From: Candidatus Margulisiibacteriota bacterium
Lineage (GTDB): Bacteria > Margulisbacteria > WOR-1 > O2-12-FULL-45-9 > XYB2-FULL-48-7
Length of the DNA stretch: 43,919 nucleotides
Direction of reading: 5' to 3'
Assembly: GCA_018822365.1 (NCBI GenBank)
Contig: JAHJKL010000084.1
Coordinates: 1 to 43,919 of the forward strand
Below the pieces are notes generated by a model. That model had not been told where the DNA came from. It did no database searches and saw only the letters and a program-made list of their open reading frames with translations. Position 1 is the first letter of the stretch. Every line of letters starts with the position of its first letter. The translations under genes were made by a program, and so were the position numbers. This document shows positions 23,101-32,250 of the stretch, one piece after another.

Positions 23101-26100
23101 CTACCAAAGATAGAATCCGGCCTTTAAAGTGACTTTTTGATAGCCGGTCGCCGGTTCGTTTAAATTGATCGGTTCCCGGTAGTATATTATAGACCAAATA
23201 CGGTCGATTTTGAAGGTTAATTGATAATTAAATGAGTTTTGCGCCGCGTCGGCCACCGCCTGTTCCCCGGACTGGGCATAGCGGATGTCAAGATAAAGCC
23301 GGTCAAAGAAGCCTTTGACAAAGCCGACGCTCCAGGCAGGCCGATCTTCCTGTAAACTGTTGATATCCCTAACCCCCATCGCTTCTCTGACTTTGGGGCC
23401 GAGATTATATTCCAGGGTCAGGCTTTCCAGTCCAAGTTTTTGTTCAACCTCCCGCTCCAGGCCGCGAAAGAGGATCGCCTGGATCCGGCTGCTGACAAAA
23501 TCGGCAACGACGACATTGGTGTCCACTTGCGAGCCGCCGGACCCCTGTTCGCCGCTGGTTTTTATCCCGGTAAGGCTTTTAATAAAATCTGGCAGGAGCA
23601 AAACTTTAAGATCCGATTCGCTGTAATTTGCCGCGATCATTTCCGGGGGGGACTTGCTTTTGTCTTCGGCAAAACCGGTAAGATGGATCTTGAGGCCGCG
23701 GGCCTCCTCTTTTGAGCCGATAAGTCCGACCAGCTTGGAAATAATAATGACTTTTTTCTTTTTTAGGTTCCCGTCAGAGTCCCTTTCGGTGTCCTCAACA
23801 TTGACCAAAGAGGTGATATTGATGTTTGGCAGATACCCTTCGGTCCCTTTCTCGCCGGTAAAGATCGCCACATTATCCGTGAGCTCTCCCGAGTTGTACG
23901 GAAAATAACGCTGTTGTTGATCGGCCGTTAAGAGGGTGAATTCCCGGCTGAGCAGGTTAAGGGTCCCTCTCTTTACCTGGATCTTTCCCAGCAGGGTGGG
24001 GGCTCTCATGTCGCCGGAGATCCGTAACCCCTGGCTTTCGATCTCCAGGTTCATGAAAATGTTGCTTAGATCAATCGTGCCAATATCTCCCATTACGGCA
24101 TATACGTTCTTGTTCAGATCGACTTGAAGATCAAAGTTAAAAGGGACGATCTTTTCCTGTTGTCCGCTTGATTTGGAGAGGGTGATCACGGAATTGTCGA
24201 TTTCCAGCGCTCCTTTCAGGGTCGGGCCGGCGCTAAAGTCAAAACGAAGCGGCCCGTAAATCGCCAGCTGGCCGACTTTGAGCGAGCCGACAAACAAGTT
24301 GGGGAAAGCCGCATAAAGACTGGTCGGGCTGACCGCCAGGTTGAGGTCGATCTCCGGGTTTTCGCCGAGAGCTTTTTTCAGGTCGATATAGCCGGCCAGG
24401 CCGAGTGAATTTGGAAAATAGCGGGTCCTCTCTCCCGCCCAGATCGCGGTTAGGGACCCCATATTAAGCAGGCTTGCATTGATCTGGCCGCTCCCGTTAA
24501 TATTCTGCAGGCTTGAGGCGAGGGAGTTTAGTTTGACTTCAGCATTGTTTAAAGTTATAAGGCCATCAATGACCGGCTCAGCTAAACGGCCGCCGGCTTT
24601 CAGGCTTAAATTTGCCTCCCCTTTGACCCATGAGACTTCATTGTTAAATAAATTTATCAGGCCGAACCCGCCGTTGTTGATCCTGGCTTGAAGATCGATC
24701 CTGGCAGGGTTGGCGAAAACAACGGTTCCTTCAATGGTTGAAAGATCATTGCCGGTCCTGATCAACAGCTGGTTGATCGCCAGTTTCTCTTTTTGGTAGT
24801 CAAGGCGGGTTGACCAGGTATCAAATTTAGCGCCGGCCGCAAGATTGTTTCGGCCCCGGGCGATCAGTGAAAATTCGGGGGAGCGCAGGGGCCCGGCAAC
24901 TTTAGCGTCTAAATTAAACAGCCCTTTAAATTCTTTTCCCGGGAAAAGAATGTTGCAAATGTCGAGCGACATTTCTCTGGCTTTGATCTTTAGGTCGATG
25001 CTGCCGCCAAGGTCAAGTTCCCCGATCGCGGATATCTCTCCGCGATCTTTTTCGAGAATTGCTTTATCGATAACGATCTTCTGGTTGTTTAGCGAAGCGT
25101 TGAATAGTAACGAATTATAAAGAAAACTGCCGATCCCCCCGTCTATTATCTTGGCCTGGAGAGTCGCTGACGGTGCCCTGGCCTTCCCCTGGACCGTGAG
25201 CCGGGCCTTAAGTTCCCCCTTCAGGTTTTCACTCGGGACGGTCGCCGCTTTTTTTTCAAATTCAGAGCGCAGTCTGCCCCAGTTGCGCAAAAAATTGGGG
25301 GCCTGCGGATCGGCGGTATACCAAACGGTCTTTCCTTCTTTGACGCGTTGAGCCGAATATGAAAGGTTGGCCAAAGATATCTTCTGAGGCGCGATCTTTT
25401 GAATGGAGGTTATTCCCCAGCGATAAGTTTCCCCCTGGATCCCCAGGAGCAGCTGATAGATCGCGGCCAGGTCGGCTTTTTCGGTTTTTATCTCAAGATC
25501 GAGACTTGAATCCTCGGGTGCCCGCAGGTCAATGGTTGCCAGGCCATTGAGATAGAGGCTGGTTTGCTCCTCCCGAAAAAGGATCGGGGTCAGGCTTTGG
25601 AGCCGGCCGTTTGCGTAATAAACGCTCCCCGCGACCTGGTCGAGGTAAAGGTCGTTGATCTGTAATTTGTCAGCCCGGAATGTCGCGGCGACGGCCGGCG
25701 CGCTGGGGGTCCCGCTTAGGCTGATCGTCGCGCCAAGCTCGCCGGAGAAGCGCCCATAGCGGTAGGTGAACTCCTGAAGAGAGAGAAGGTCGGTTGCCCC
25801 ATTAATAGTGCCGGATAAAGAACGGTCGGAGAATGCCAGGTTGGCGGTCAGGCGAATGAGCGGTCCGAACAACCGGCCATCTTTAATTAAAAGCGATCTG
25901 TCCCGCCAGACGAGTCCGGCCAGGGCTTCGTTGATCTCAACCCCTCCAGCCTTGCCGTCGGATAAAGCGAGCCGGCCGTCAAGGTTTAAATCAAGCAGTT
26001 GATCGATCGATACCAGTTTTGTTTCTGCCGGCAGGTAACCGGTCGCTTCAAAGCTGGCGGTAAAACGGCCGGACGGAGACTTTAACCCGTCCGGTAAAAA

Positions 26101-28011
26101 ATAATTCAGTATTTGATAGTCCTGTAAAAGCGAGCCGTTGGTCCAAAAAGCCAGATTGGTCTCTGTGCCGATCCCGGTCTGTCCGGAAACCATGAGCTTT
26201 GATCCCCCTTTTTGCAGCGAGGCGTTCTTGATATTTATTCTGCCGTGGTCGAGCTCGATGACCCCGTCGGCCTGGTCGAAAAGCTGACCGCCGATATTGC
26301 CGTCGCTTAAAGAGGCTTCCCCGGCCGCTTCCATGTTCCGGAGCGGAGAAGCCAGGAAGGCGGGGGTGATCTTCCAGGCGAGCCGCCCTTTGAAACGGTT
26401 GAGAGTGGCGCGCATCGGACCAAAAATTCCCTGGCCGGAAAGTTTCAGTCCGTTTGCTTCGGTTTGCAGGACAAAGGCCAGGTCCCGGCTAATTTGTCCT
26501 TTGGCGCTGAAGGTGGCCTGTGCCGACTCACCGGTAAACCGGTCGAGGTAGAAAGCTCCTTCTTTGATCTGGAAGTCGGCTTTGAGTGAATTCATCGGTT
26601 GGCCAAAAACTGTGGTCCGGGATAGATTGCCGGCCAGGCTCCCGCTTAAACGGGAAAAGGGGCCGGCGATCGACAGCTTGCCATCGGCCAGCCCGGCTAT
26701 TCCCGGAGCTTTTCGCGATAAAAGAGCAAGATCAAGGTCGTTAATGTTAAGTTTCAGGTCGAGCTGGGGAGGCCCGCTCAGGTTGATGGCGATCGGCCCG
26801 GAAATTTTCCCACCATAAAAAACAACATTATTAAGGCTGGCTTGAAACGTTTGCCGGGCGTAGGAGATCTTGCCGCCGCCGGAAAAAGGCTGATCGTAAA
26901 GCACCCCTTTTATGACCTGGGCGGTGCCGGTGAGGTTGGGCGCGCTGATCGTTCCGCCAAGATCGAGGCTGGCGTTAAATGAACCGCTGACTTGAGCGGT
27001 TTTTAGGGCTGGCAAAACGGTGAACAGGTCGCTGATCTTTCCTTCTTTGACCCCAATTGCCAGATCAAGATTCTGGAAATTGGTCAGGCGGCCGTTGACG
27101 GTTGCCGGCAAATTGTTTAACCGGCCGGTGATCCCTTGGAAAGCCAGGCTTTCGTCCGCCATGAAAAGCCTCCCCTGGACCGAGGTTAGCTGGTAATTGT
27201 TGAACCTGGCCGCCGCGTCATGGAAGACCGCCTTGCCGCTAAGCGAAACCGCCCATCCTTTTTTTCTGGGCGGAGCAATTTTCAGGGAGAGGTCGACAGT
27301 TCCTTGTTCGGGCGAAAGGCCGGGAAGCGGGATGGTGTAACTTCCCCATTTGTTAAAAGAAAGTTTTTCGGCGGTCACGCTTAATTCGTAACGTCCGGTC
27401 TTTGAGTTGACCAGGCCGGCCGCGATTACCTTTTCCGGAACGTTGCCGGAGACCGAAAAGATGATCCGCTCAACCTTTCCCAGGTCGACCTTGCCGTTAA
27501 CCCCTTTGGCGGTGACCTGGAAATCGGCCGGTTCGGTTTTAAACCCAACCTGATCCGTATAGACGATTTCGCAGTTGTCGAGGACGATCTGTCCGGAGAA
27601 GGGGGGAGGAGGCGCGGCTTTCTCGTTTGGTTTGGGGAGCAGAGGGTCAAGGTTCCATTTCCCTGACGGATCGCGCGCGATCCTGATCTTCCCGTTAATC
27701 ACGCTTAGCTTGGTTAGGGAGGGAAGAATGTCCCCTTTGTTGATCGCGAAGGTGATCGGGTTAAAGGTGAGCACGACTTTTTCGATCTCGCCGATATCTT
27801 TGATCGAGACCCCTTTGAGAATGATCTGTCCAACGACAATCCCTCCCGCTTCCCTGATCGAAACTTTTGTCTTAAAAAGTTCGGCAAAACTTTTCTCCGC
27901 CTGGTCGCGGATCGATAAGTCGATCGAATTTTTCCAGTCTTGGAGAGAAAAGGCGTGAAGGGTTGAGCAGGTAAGCAGAGAGAGAATGATTAATGATAAT
28001 AACTTTCGCAT
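23101..28011 (-). CDS. tamB: TamB/DUF490-type inner-to-outer membrane bridge protein
   Basis: This very large protein (about 1636 residues) has a short N-terminal signal or anchor (MRKLLSLIILSLLTCSTLHA) and an AsmA-like beginning. Long runs of beta-strand repeats follow, and it ends in a DUF490 domain (VVADFVSSRIQ to VTLKAGFYLW). TamB-like proteins form a lipid- or protein-conducting groove across the periplasm and work with an Omp85 partner; here bamA is next in the operon. ATG 28011 follows a GGTGGGG site. The alternative GTG at 28020 would add three residues. The C-terminus ends in a membrane-strand-like segment with a final tryptophan. Confidence 0.92.
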   Translation of the reverse strand: MRKLLSLIILSLLTCSTLHAFSLQDWKNSIDLSIRDQAEKSFAELFKTKVSIREAGGIVVGQIILKGVSIKDIGEIEKVVLTFNPITFAINKGDILPSLTKLSVINGKIRIARDPSGKWNLDPLLPKPNEKAAPPPPFSGQIVLDNCEIVYTDQVGFKTEPADFQVTAKGVNGKVDLGKVERIIFSVSGNVPEKVIAAGLVNSKTGRYELSVTAEKLSFNKWGSYTIPLPGLSPEQGTVDLSLKIAPPRKKGWAVSLSGKAVFHDAAARFNNYQLTSVQGRLFMADESLAFQGITGRLNNLPATVNGRLTNFQNLDLAIGVKEGKISDLFTVLPALKTAQVSGSFNASLDLGGTISAPNLTGTAQVIKGVLYDQPFSGGGKISYARQTFQASLNNVVFYGGKISGPIAINLSGPPQLDLKLNINDLDLALLSRKAPGIAGLADGKLSIAGPFSRLSGSLAGNLSRTTVFGQPMNSLKADFQIKEGAFYLDRFTGESAQATFSAKGQISRDLAFVLQTEANGLKLSGQGIFGPMRATLNRFKGRLAWKITPAFLASPLRNMEAAGEASLSDGNIGGQLFDQADGVIELDHGRINIKNASLQKGGSKLMVSGQTGIGTETNLAFWTNGSLLQDYQILNYFLPDGLKSPSGRFTASFEATGYLPAETKLVSIDQLLDLNLDGRLALSDGKAGGVEINEALAGLVWRDRSLLIKDGRLFGPLIRLTANLAFSDRSLSGTINGATDLLSLQEFTYRYGRFSGELGATISLSGTPSAPAVAATFRADKLQINDLYLDQVAGSVYYANGRLQSLTPILFREEQTSLYLNGLATIDLRAPEDSSLDLEIKTEKADLAAIYQLLLGIQGETYRWGITSIQKIAPQKISLANLSYSAQRVKEGKTVWYTADPQAPNFLRNWGRLRSEFEKKAATVPSENLKGELKARLTVQGKARAPSATLQAKIIDGGIGSFLYNSLLFNASLNNQKIVIDKAILEKDRGEISAIGELDLGGSIDLKIKAREMSLDICNILFPGKEFKGLFNLDAKVAGPLRSPEFSLIARGRNNLAAGAKFDTWSTRLDYQKEKLAINQLLIRTGNDLSTIEGTVVFANPARIDLQARINNGGFGLINLFNNEVSWVKGEANLSLKAGGRLAEPVIDGLITLNNAEVKLNSLASSLQNINGSGQINASLLNMGSLTAIWAGERTRYFPNSLGLAGYIDLKKALGENPEIDLNLAVSPTSLYAAFPNLFVGSLKVGQLAIYGPLRFDFSAGPTLKGALEIDNSVITLSKSSGQQEKIVPFNFDLQVDLNKNVYAVMGDIGTIDLSNIFMNLEIESQGLRISGDMRAPTLLGKIQVKRGTLNLLSREFTLLTADQQQRYFPYNSGELTDNVAIFTGEKGTEGYLPNINITSLVNVEDTERDSDGNLKKKKVIIISKLVGLIGSKEEARGLKIHLTGFAEDKSKSPPEMIAANYSESDLKVLLLPDFIKSLTGIKTSGEQGSGGSQVDTNVVVADFVSSRIQAILFRGLEREVEQKLGLESLTLEYNLGPKVREAMGVRDINSLQEDRPAWSVGFVKGFFDRLYLDIRYAQSGEQAVADAAQNSFNYQLTFKIDRIWSIIYYREPINLNEPATGYQKVTLKAGFYLW

Positions 28012-28037
28012 AAGCCCCACCCGGCAGGTGAGAATTA

Positions 28038-28066
28038 ACTATAGCATAAAAAAGCAGGGCGGACAA
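28038..28066 (-). promoter_or_regulatory. tamB operon promoter, -35 box inside the upstream terminator hairpin
   Basis: On the minus strand TTGTCC (28066-28061) and the extended -10 box TGCTATAGT (28046-28038) are spaced by 17 bases. Transcription would start near 28031, with a 20-base leader carrying the GGTGGGG ribosome site. Confidence 0.6.
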
Positions 28067-28080
28067 AAGTCCGCCCTGCT
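28047..28080 (-). terminator. Rho-independent terminator after the lipoprotein gene
   Basis: A perfect 12-pair stem (AGCAGGGCGGAC, 28053-28064, with its complement 28069-28080) closes a 4-base loop. On the minus strand it is followed by a run of six T. It ends the PorV-like/lipoprotein transcript just before tamB. Confidence 0.92.
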
Positions 28081-28101
28081 GATCATAGGACTAAAAAAGC
28101 G

Positions 28102-28914
28102 TTAGTAGGCCGCGGCGACCGTGGTTGTCCCGGTGTCCAGGTTGATCGCGTAGGTTCCGGTCCCGCCGCTGGTAAAGGTCAGAAGGGCGGTATTGGTCCC
28201 GTCATAGGTGATCGTTCCGGCATAGGCTTCACCGGCGCTGACCGAGAATGAGAAGCTGACCGAACCGGACGGGTATCCGGTAGAAGTGAGCGAAAGAGCG
28301 CTGTATGTAAAGGAAATGGAATAGGAATCCCCGCCATAGCTTCCGGTGTACTTGGTGTAGCCGTCCATCAGGCGGGAGGCGGTCCCAAACCCTTCCATTT
28401 TAAAGGGCTTGGCGGTGCTTTCGCCAAATTGATAATGGGTGGTAAAGGCTCCGCTGGTGGTAGTTAAGGTGTAGTCAAAAGTGACATAGGCCCAGATCTT
28501 GCTGACATCAGAAGCGCTCAGCCCATCGCCGCCCGGGTCCAGCCCGGCAGGGGTGGTGATCTCAGTCCCGGCGGTGTTCCAAATTTTAAACTGATACTGC
28601 CAATCGTAGGTGTAGGAAAATCCTTCGAAGGTTTCAGCCCAGGTGGCAGCAGAGGTCCACCAGCCGCCGGAATAGGCCGGGGTGGTTGGCGATGAAGCCC
28701 TGACCTGGCTTGACTTGACCGAGGTCGCATAGGCGGTGACCCCCAGGATATTATTGTCGACCGTTAAACTGGTGGAGGCAAGCGCCCCGATGCTGGTGGC
28801 CGCCGCGGCGGTTGGAATGGTCGTGGAAACAGTTCCCCCCGTAGTGGTGCCGCAGCCGGAAACCGCAAAGAGGCCAAGGGCCAGAAGCAGAGCCAAACTA
28901 AGTAATTTTTTCAT
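28102..28914 (-). CDS. Lipoprotein of unknown function
   Basis: This 270-residue protein has a classic lipoprotein signal: MKKLLSLALLLALGLFAVSG followed by C21. The mature part is rich in serine, threonine, glycine, tyrosine and tryptophan. It looks beta-rich, with segments such as YTYDWQYQFKIWN and SYSISFTYSALSL, and it has no catalytic motif. Repeated TSTGYPSGS- and TSGGTGT-like turns suggest a surface or periplasmic beta-sandwich. A strong AAGGAGG ribosome site precedes the ATG, and a strong terminator follows, so it may be abundant. It is probably co-transcribed with the PorV-like gene 24 bases upstream. No family is recognised. Confidence 0.8.
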   Translation of the reverse strand: MKKLLSLALLLALGLFAVSGCGTTTGGTVSTTIPTAAAATSIGALASTSLTVDNNILGVTAYATSVKSSQVRASSPTTPAYSGGWWTSAATWAETFEGFSYTYDWQYQFKIWNTAGTEITTPAGLDPGGDGLSASDVSKIWAYVTFDYTLTTTSGAFTTHYQFGESTAKPFKMEGFGTASRLMDGYTKYTGSYGGDSYSISFTYSALSLTSTGYPSGSVSFSFSVSAGEAYAGTITYDGTNTALLTFTSGGTGTYAINLDTGTTTVAAAY

Positions 28915-28938
28915 AATTCTTCCTCCTTAATATGTTAA

Positions 28939-30036
28939 TTAGAACGCGAATCCGGTGTCGAATACCATTTGGTTGTTCTTGGTATTCTTGCCGTCCAGAA
29001 CCATGGCTATGTTCAGGTTGCCGAAGAAGTTAAGCCCGGCCCCAATGGTGGTCATGGAAATGCTGCCGCCTGGTCCCCCGGTAATTAAGCCTGCCCTTAA
29101 GGCCAGGATCGCCAAAGGATATTCAACCCCGAGATGGGTGACGCTATAAGCCCCTTGGTATGAAGTGCTTCCGACCGAATCGATGTCGGCGGCGACTTTG
29201 AGCCCGATGCCGGGAACGGTGGTCGCGGCGCCGATGACGATTGTTTGCGGCGCGGTGAGGCTGACGTTGGTTTCTGTCGCCGGGGAGGTCGTTGTTGTTC
29301 CGGTAATCGGATCATAAGTTGAAGTCGAGGCCTTGGTGGTCCCGCTTAAGGATTCGCCCAGATCTTTGATGACAACCGCAACGGAGAATGGAATGGCCAG
29401 AGTATCGATCTTGGCTTTGGCTCCCAGATCAAAACCGGTTCCGGTGTAGGTAGTAACACTGTTTGTGCCGCTATTTAAGCTGGCGGCAACAGTTGCGGCG
29501 CCGGCTCCAACATATTTGATGTTTGCCCCAAGGTCAAGCGTGGCGATCGGCAGGAATGGGGTCGATAGGCCGTACCCGAGGGTTAAGATCCCTTCATAAG
29601 CCATAATCGCGTTAGCGTTCCCATTGAAGCCGGCCGGTTTAACAAAGTTGAGCGAACTGACCGGGATGACCGACAAACCGATCTTGGCGATATTTAAGCC
29701 AATAATGGCGTTTAGGTTGCCGTTAACATTAATAGTATTTGAAACATTGTCAGAAATGAATTTGGCCGGATCGGAGACGTTGCCGAAAACGGTCATGATA
29801 TCGGCCAACCCTTCGGTCGCGGCGCCGGCGCCAAGCTTGAGTTCGACCCGGCCTGATTTGACTATTCCTGCCGGATTAAAGTAAGAAGAAGTGATATCGT
29901 CAACAATAGCGGCGGCGGCCCCCCCCATACCGGCATATTTGGCCCCAACACCATAAGGAAGCAGACCGGACTCAAAAGCGAAACTCGAGGAAACCAGCGA
30001 ACCCAGCAAAGCCAAAAGAACAAGTACTCTTTTCAT
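28939..30036 (-). CDS. PorV/FadL-like outer membrane beta-barrel protein
   Basis: This 365-residue secreted protein has a signal peptide (MKRVLVLLALLGSLVSSSFA) and an opening LPYGVGAKYAGMGGAAAAIVDD followed by SSYFNPAGI. That opening is the hallmark of the PorV/PorQ/FadL-related barrel group, in which an AGxGGA and an NPAG motif mark the N-terminus. The C-terminus ends in phenylalanine. The role could be transport of hydrophobic compounds or a scaffold for surface proteins; the window does not decide. ATG 30036 is chosen over TTG 30042 because AGGAGG lies 7 bases before it. A near-consensus promoter drives it. Confidence 0.85.
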   Translation of the reverse strand: MKRVLVLLALLGSLVSSSFAFESGLLPYGVGAKYAGMGGAAAAIVDDITSSYFNPAGIVKSGRVELKLGAGAATEGLADIMTVFGNVSDPAKFISDNVSNTINVNGNLNAIIGLNIAKIGLSVIPVSSLNFVKPAGFNGNANAIMAYEGILTLGYGLSTPFLPIATLDLGANIKYVGAGAATVAASLNSGTNSVTTYTGTGFDLGAKAKIDTLAIPFSVAVVIKDLGESLSGTTKASTSTYDPITGTTTTSPATETNVSLTAPQTIVIGAATTVPGIGLKVAADIDSVGSTSYQGAYSVTHLGVEYPLAILALRAGLITGGPGGSISMTTIGAGLNFFGNLNIAMVLDGKNTKNNQMVFDTGFAF

Positions 30037-30066
30037 TAGCAAACCTCCTAATTCAAGCGTGGGGTA

Positions 30067-30095
30067 ATTCTAAACGCCGCCAGCTTCTTTGTCAA
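30067..30095 (-). promoter_or_regulatory. Near-consensus promoter of the PorV-like gene
   Basis: On the minus strand TTGACA (30095-30090) is followed after 17 bases by TAGAAT (30072-30067). The transcript would start near 30060, with a leader of about 24 bases carrying AGGAGG. It is the best -35/-10 pair in the window and faces away from the gmk promoter, whose -35 box lies 10 bases off. Confidence 0.8.
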
Positions 30096-30105
30096 CCCCG
30101 GCCGC

Positions 30106-30134
30106 TTGATTTAATGGATTGAATATGCTAAAAT
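30106..30134 (+). promoter_or_regulatory. gmk operon promoter
   Basis: TTGATT (30106-30111) and the extended -10 box TGCTAAAAT (30126-30134) are 17 bases apart. The ATG at 30145 follows 10 bases later, leaving a leader of about four bases and no ribosome site. Confidence 0.65.
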
Positions 30135-30144
30135 TACTTAATAG

Positions 30145-30756
30145 ATGACCAAAAAAGCCCGGCACAAACGCGGCCTGCTGGTAGTGATTTCCGGCCCTTC
30201 CGGGGTCGGGAAATCAACGGTTGTTCGCCGTCTTTTAAAGAAAAATCCGGACCTTTCTCTTTCGGTTTCAATGACGACCAGACAGCCTCGGCCGGGTGAA
30301 GCGAGCGGCGAACATTATTATTTTGTTGCGCAGGAAGAGTTTGACCAGTTAGTTAAAAACAGCGAACTTCTGGAATGGGCCAAGGTCCACGGGAGTTATT
30401 ACGGGACACCGCGCTCCTATGTTGAAAAGGAATTGTCCAGGGGCGGAGTGGTAGTCCTGGAAGTTGATGTCCAGGGGGCGGCTTCGATCAAACGATCGGT
30501 GGAAGAAGCGGCGTTAAAAGCGGCAGTGGTTTTTGTTTTCCTGATCCCGCCATCGGTCGATATTCTGGCTTTCCGGCTGAAGAAGCGAAAGACCGAAGAC
30601 CAGGAGGTCATGAACTATCGCCTGCGGGCGGCAATTGCGGAGCTCCAGGTGATGGAAAAATACGATTACATTGTAGTAAACGATAAGGTCGAATCTGCCG
30701 CTGACAAGATCAGGGCGATAATAAATGTTGAAAAAGAAAGGACGTTGCTAAATTGA
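30145..30756 (+). CDS. gmk: Guanylate kinase
   Basis: This 203-residue enzyme phosphorylates GMP to GDP with ATP. The P-loop GPSGVGKST is at residues 17-25. The GMP-binding segment SMTTRQPRPGEASGEHYYFV, the YGTPRSYVEKEL region and EVDVQGAASIK complete the family pattern. It begins a long plus-strand run, gmk-rpoZ-coaBC-priA-def-fmt, a gene order conserved in many bacteria. It is almost leaderless, as described for its promoter. Its stop codon overlaps the TTG start of rpoZ. Confidence 0.97.
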   Translation: MTKKARHKRGLLVVISGPSGVGKSTVVRRLLKKNPDLSLSVSMTTRQPRPGEASGEHYYFVAQEEFDQLVKNSELLEWAKVHGSYYGTPRSYVEKELSRGGVVVLEVDVQGAASIKRSVEEAALKAAVVFVFLIPPSVDILAFRLKKRKTEDQEVMNYRLRAAIAELQVMEKYDYIVVNDKVESAADKIRAIINVEKERTLLN

Positions 30757-31073
30757 CAGAACTATCAGTTGATAATTTATTGACCAAGGCCAAGAACAAG
30801 TTTTTATTGGTGAATGCCGCCTCTGCCCGCGCCAAACAGGTTTCGGACGGGTCCCTCCCTTATATCGACAATTTTGATCCGACCAATCCGGTGATCACCG
30901 CTCTCCGGGAGATCGCTGCCGATAAGTTCCGGATCAAGGTTGCCAGCGCCGACAGTAAAAAACCGCAGGAAATATTGCTGGCTGACGATGACGAGAACGC
31001 CCCATCCCAGCTTGACCGGTTAGCTAAAGGGGCCAAGGAAAAGCCGAAAGAGAAGCCGAAAAAGAAGAAATAA
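30753..31073 (+). CDS. rpoZ: RNA polymerase omega subunit
   Basis: This 106-residue protein resembles the omega subunit that helps assemble RNA polymerase: SVDNLLTKAKNKFLLVNAASARAKQV matches the family N-terminal helix region. Later, NPVITALREIAADKFRIK follows the usual layout. It starts at TTG 30753, overlapping the gmk stop codon by 4 bases, with AAGGA about 10 bases upstream. The C-terminal tail is a lysine/proline run (KEKPKEKPKKKK), longer and more basic than usual. The position between gmk and coaBC is the standard place for rpoZ, which strengthens a modest sequence match. Confidence 0.85.
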   Translation: MTELSVDNLLTKAKNKFLLVNAASARAKQVSDGSLPYIDNFDPTNPVITALREIAADKFRIKVASADSKKPQEILLADDDENAPSQLDRLAKGAKEKPKEKPKKKK

Positions 31074-31089
31074 CGGCTTCGGGTAAATT

Positions 31090-32250
31090 ATGTTAAAAGG
31101 CAAGACAATCATTTTAGGGGTTACCGGTTGTATTGCCGCTTACAAAGCCGCGATGCTGGTTTCCCGCTTAAAGGACCTTGGCGCCGATGTTTGGGTGGTG
31201 ATGACCAAGGAAGGGGCCCAGTTGGTAGGCCCGTTGACTTTTCGTACATTATCAGGCAATCCGGTTGTTACAGATCTTTACTCCCAGGAATTTCAAAACA
31301 GTCCTGTTCCGCATATCTCCCTCTCGCAAAAAGCCGACTTAATAGTGATCGCGCCGGCGACCGCCAACATGATCGGTAAGGTCGCCAATGGTTTGGCTGA
31401 CGATGCTCTGTCCACCATGGCGCTGTCAACAACCGCGAAAAAGCTGATCGCGCCGGCAATGAACTGCGAAATGTGGCGCAATCAGGCGGTCGCGGCCAAC
31501 GTGGAAAAGATCGTTAAGCTTGGCTGGGAAACCATTGGTCCGGTCGAAGGGAAGCTGGCTTGCGGCGAAAGCGATATCGGCCGGATGAGCGAGCCGGAAG
31601 TTATTGTTGCCAGGATAATTGAACTGCTTCTCCCACCCCAGGACCTCAAAGGAAAAAATATTTTAATAACGGCCGGAGGGACTCGCGAAGCGATCGACCC
31701 GGTCCGCTATATCGCGAACCGTTCATCGGGAAAAATGGGATACGCGATCGCTAACGAGGCCCGCCGCCGCGGCGCCGCCGTGACGCTGGTCGCGGCCAAT
31801 GTTGACCTTCCGGTCCCGGCCGATGTTAGGCTGGTCAAAGTTGAGTCGGCCCAGGAGATGCTGGCCGCGGTAAACGGGCATTATTCAGGCGCCGATGCGG
31901 TGATCATGGCGGCGGCAGTGGCCGATTTTAAAGTAAAAAACCAGCGGTCAAAGATCAAAAAAACCAGCGAGCTGACCCTGGAGCTCGAAGAAACTCCCGA
32001 TATTTTAAAAAGCCTGAAAAAGGGGGGCAAAAAGCTGGTCGGTTTTGCCCTGGAGACCGATGACCAGGTAGCGAACGCCAAAAGGAAACTGGAAGAAAAG
32101 AACCTTGATTTAATTGTCGCTAACGGACCGGATAATTTCGGGCGCGACCAGGCCAGGGTCTCTTTAATTGACCGGCAAGGCCGGAGCACCGACCTTCCGC
32201 TGGCCGAAAAAGCGGAAATTGCCTCCCGGATACTTGACGCGCTTTTTTAA
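31090..32250 (+). CDS. coaBC: Bifunctional phosphopantothenoylcysteine decarboxylase/phosphopantothenate-cysteine ligase
   Basis: This 386-residue enzyme performs two steps of coenzyme A synthesis. The flavin-dependent decarboxylase half (1 to about 180) shows VTGCIAAYKA, H75 in VPHISLS, and PAMN at 122-125. The CACG-like LACGESDIGRM segment carries the active cysteine. The ligase half starts near KGKNILITAGGTREAIDPVRYIANRSSGKMG and ends with LDLIVANGPDNFGRD. It lies 16 bases after rpoZ with no strong ribosome site and ends in a TAATG overlap with priA. Confidence 0.97.
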   Translation: MLKGKTIILGVTGCIAAYKAAMLVSRLKDLGADVWVVMTKEGAQLVGPLTFRTLSGNPVVTDLYSQEFQNSPVPHISLSQKADLIVIAPATANMIGKVANGLADDALSTMALSTTAKKLIAPAMNCEMWRNQAVAANVEKIVKLGWETIGPVEGKLACGESDIGRMSEPEVIVARIIELLLPPQDLKGKNILITAGGTREAIDPVRYIANRSSGKMGYAIANEARRRGAAVTLVAANVDLPVPADVRLVKVESAQEMLAAVNGHYSGADAVIMAAAVADFKVKNQRSKIKKTSELTLELEETPDILKSLKKGGKKLVGFALETDDQVANAKRKLEEKNLDLIVANGPDNFGRDQARVSLIDRQGRSTDLPLAEKAEIASRILDALF

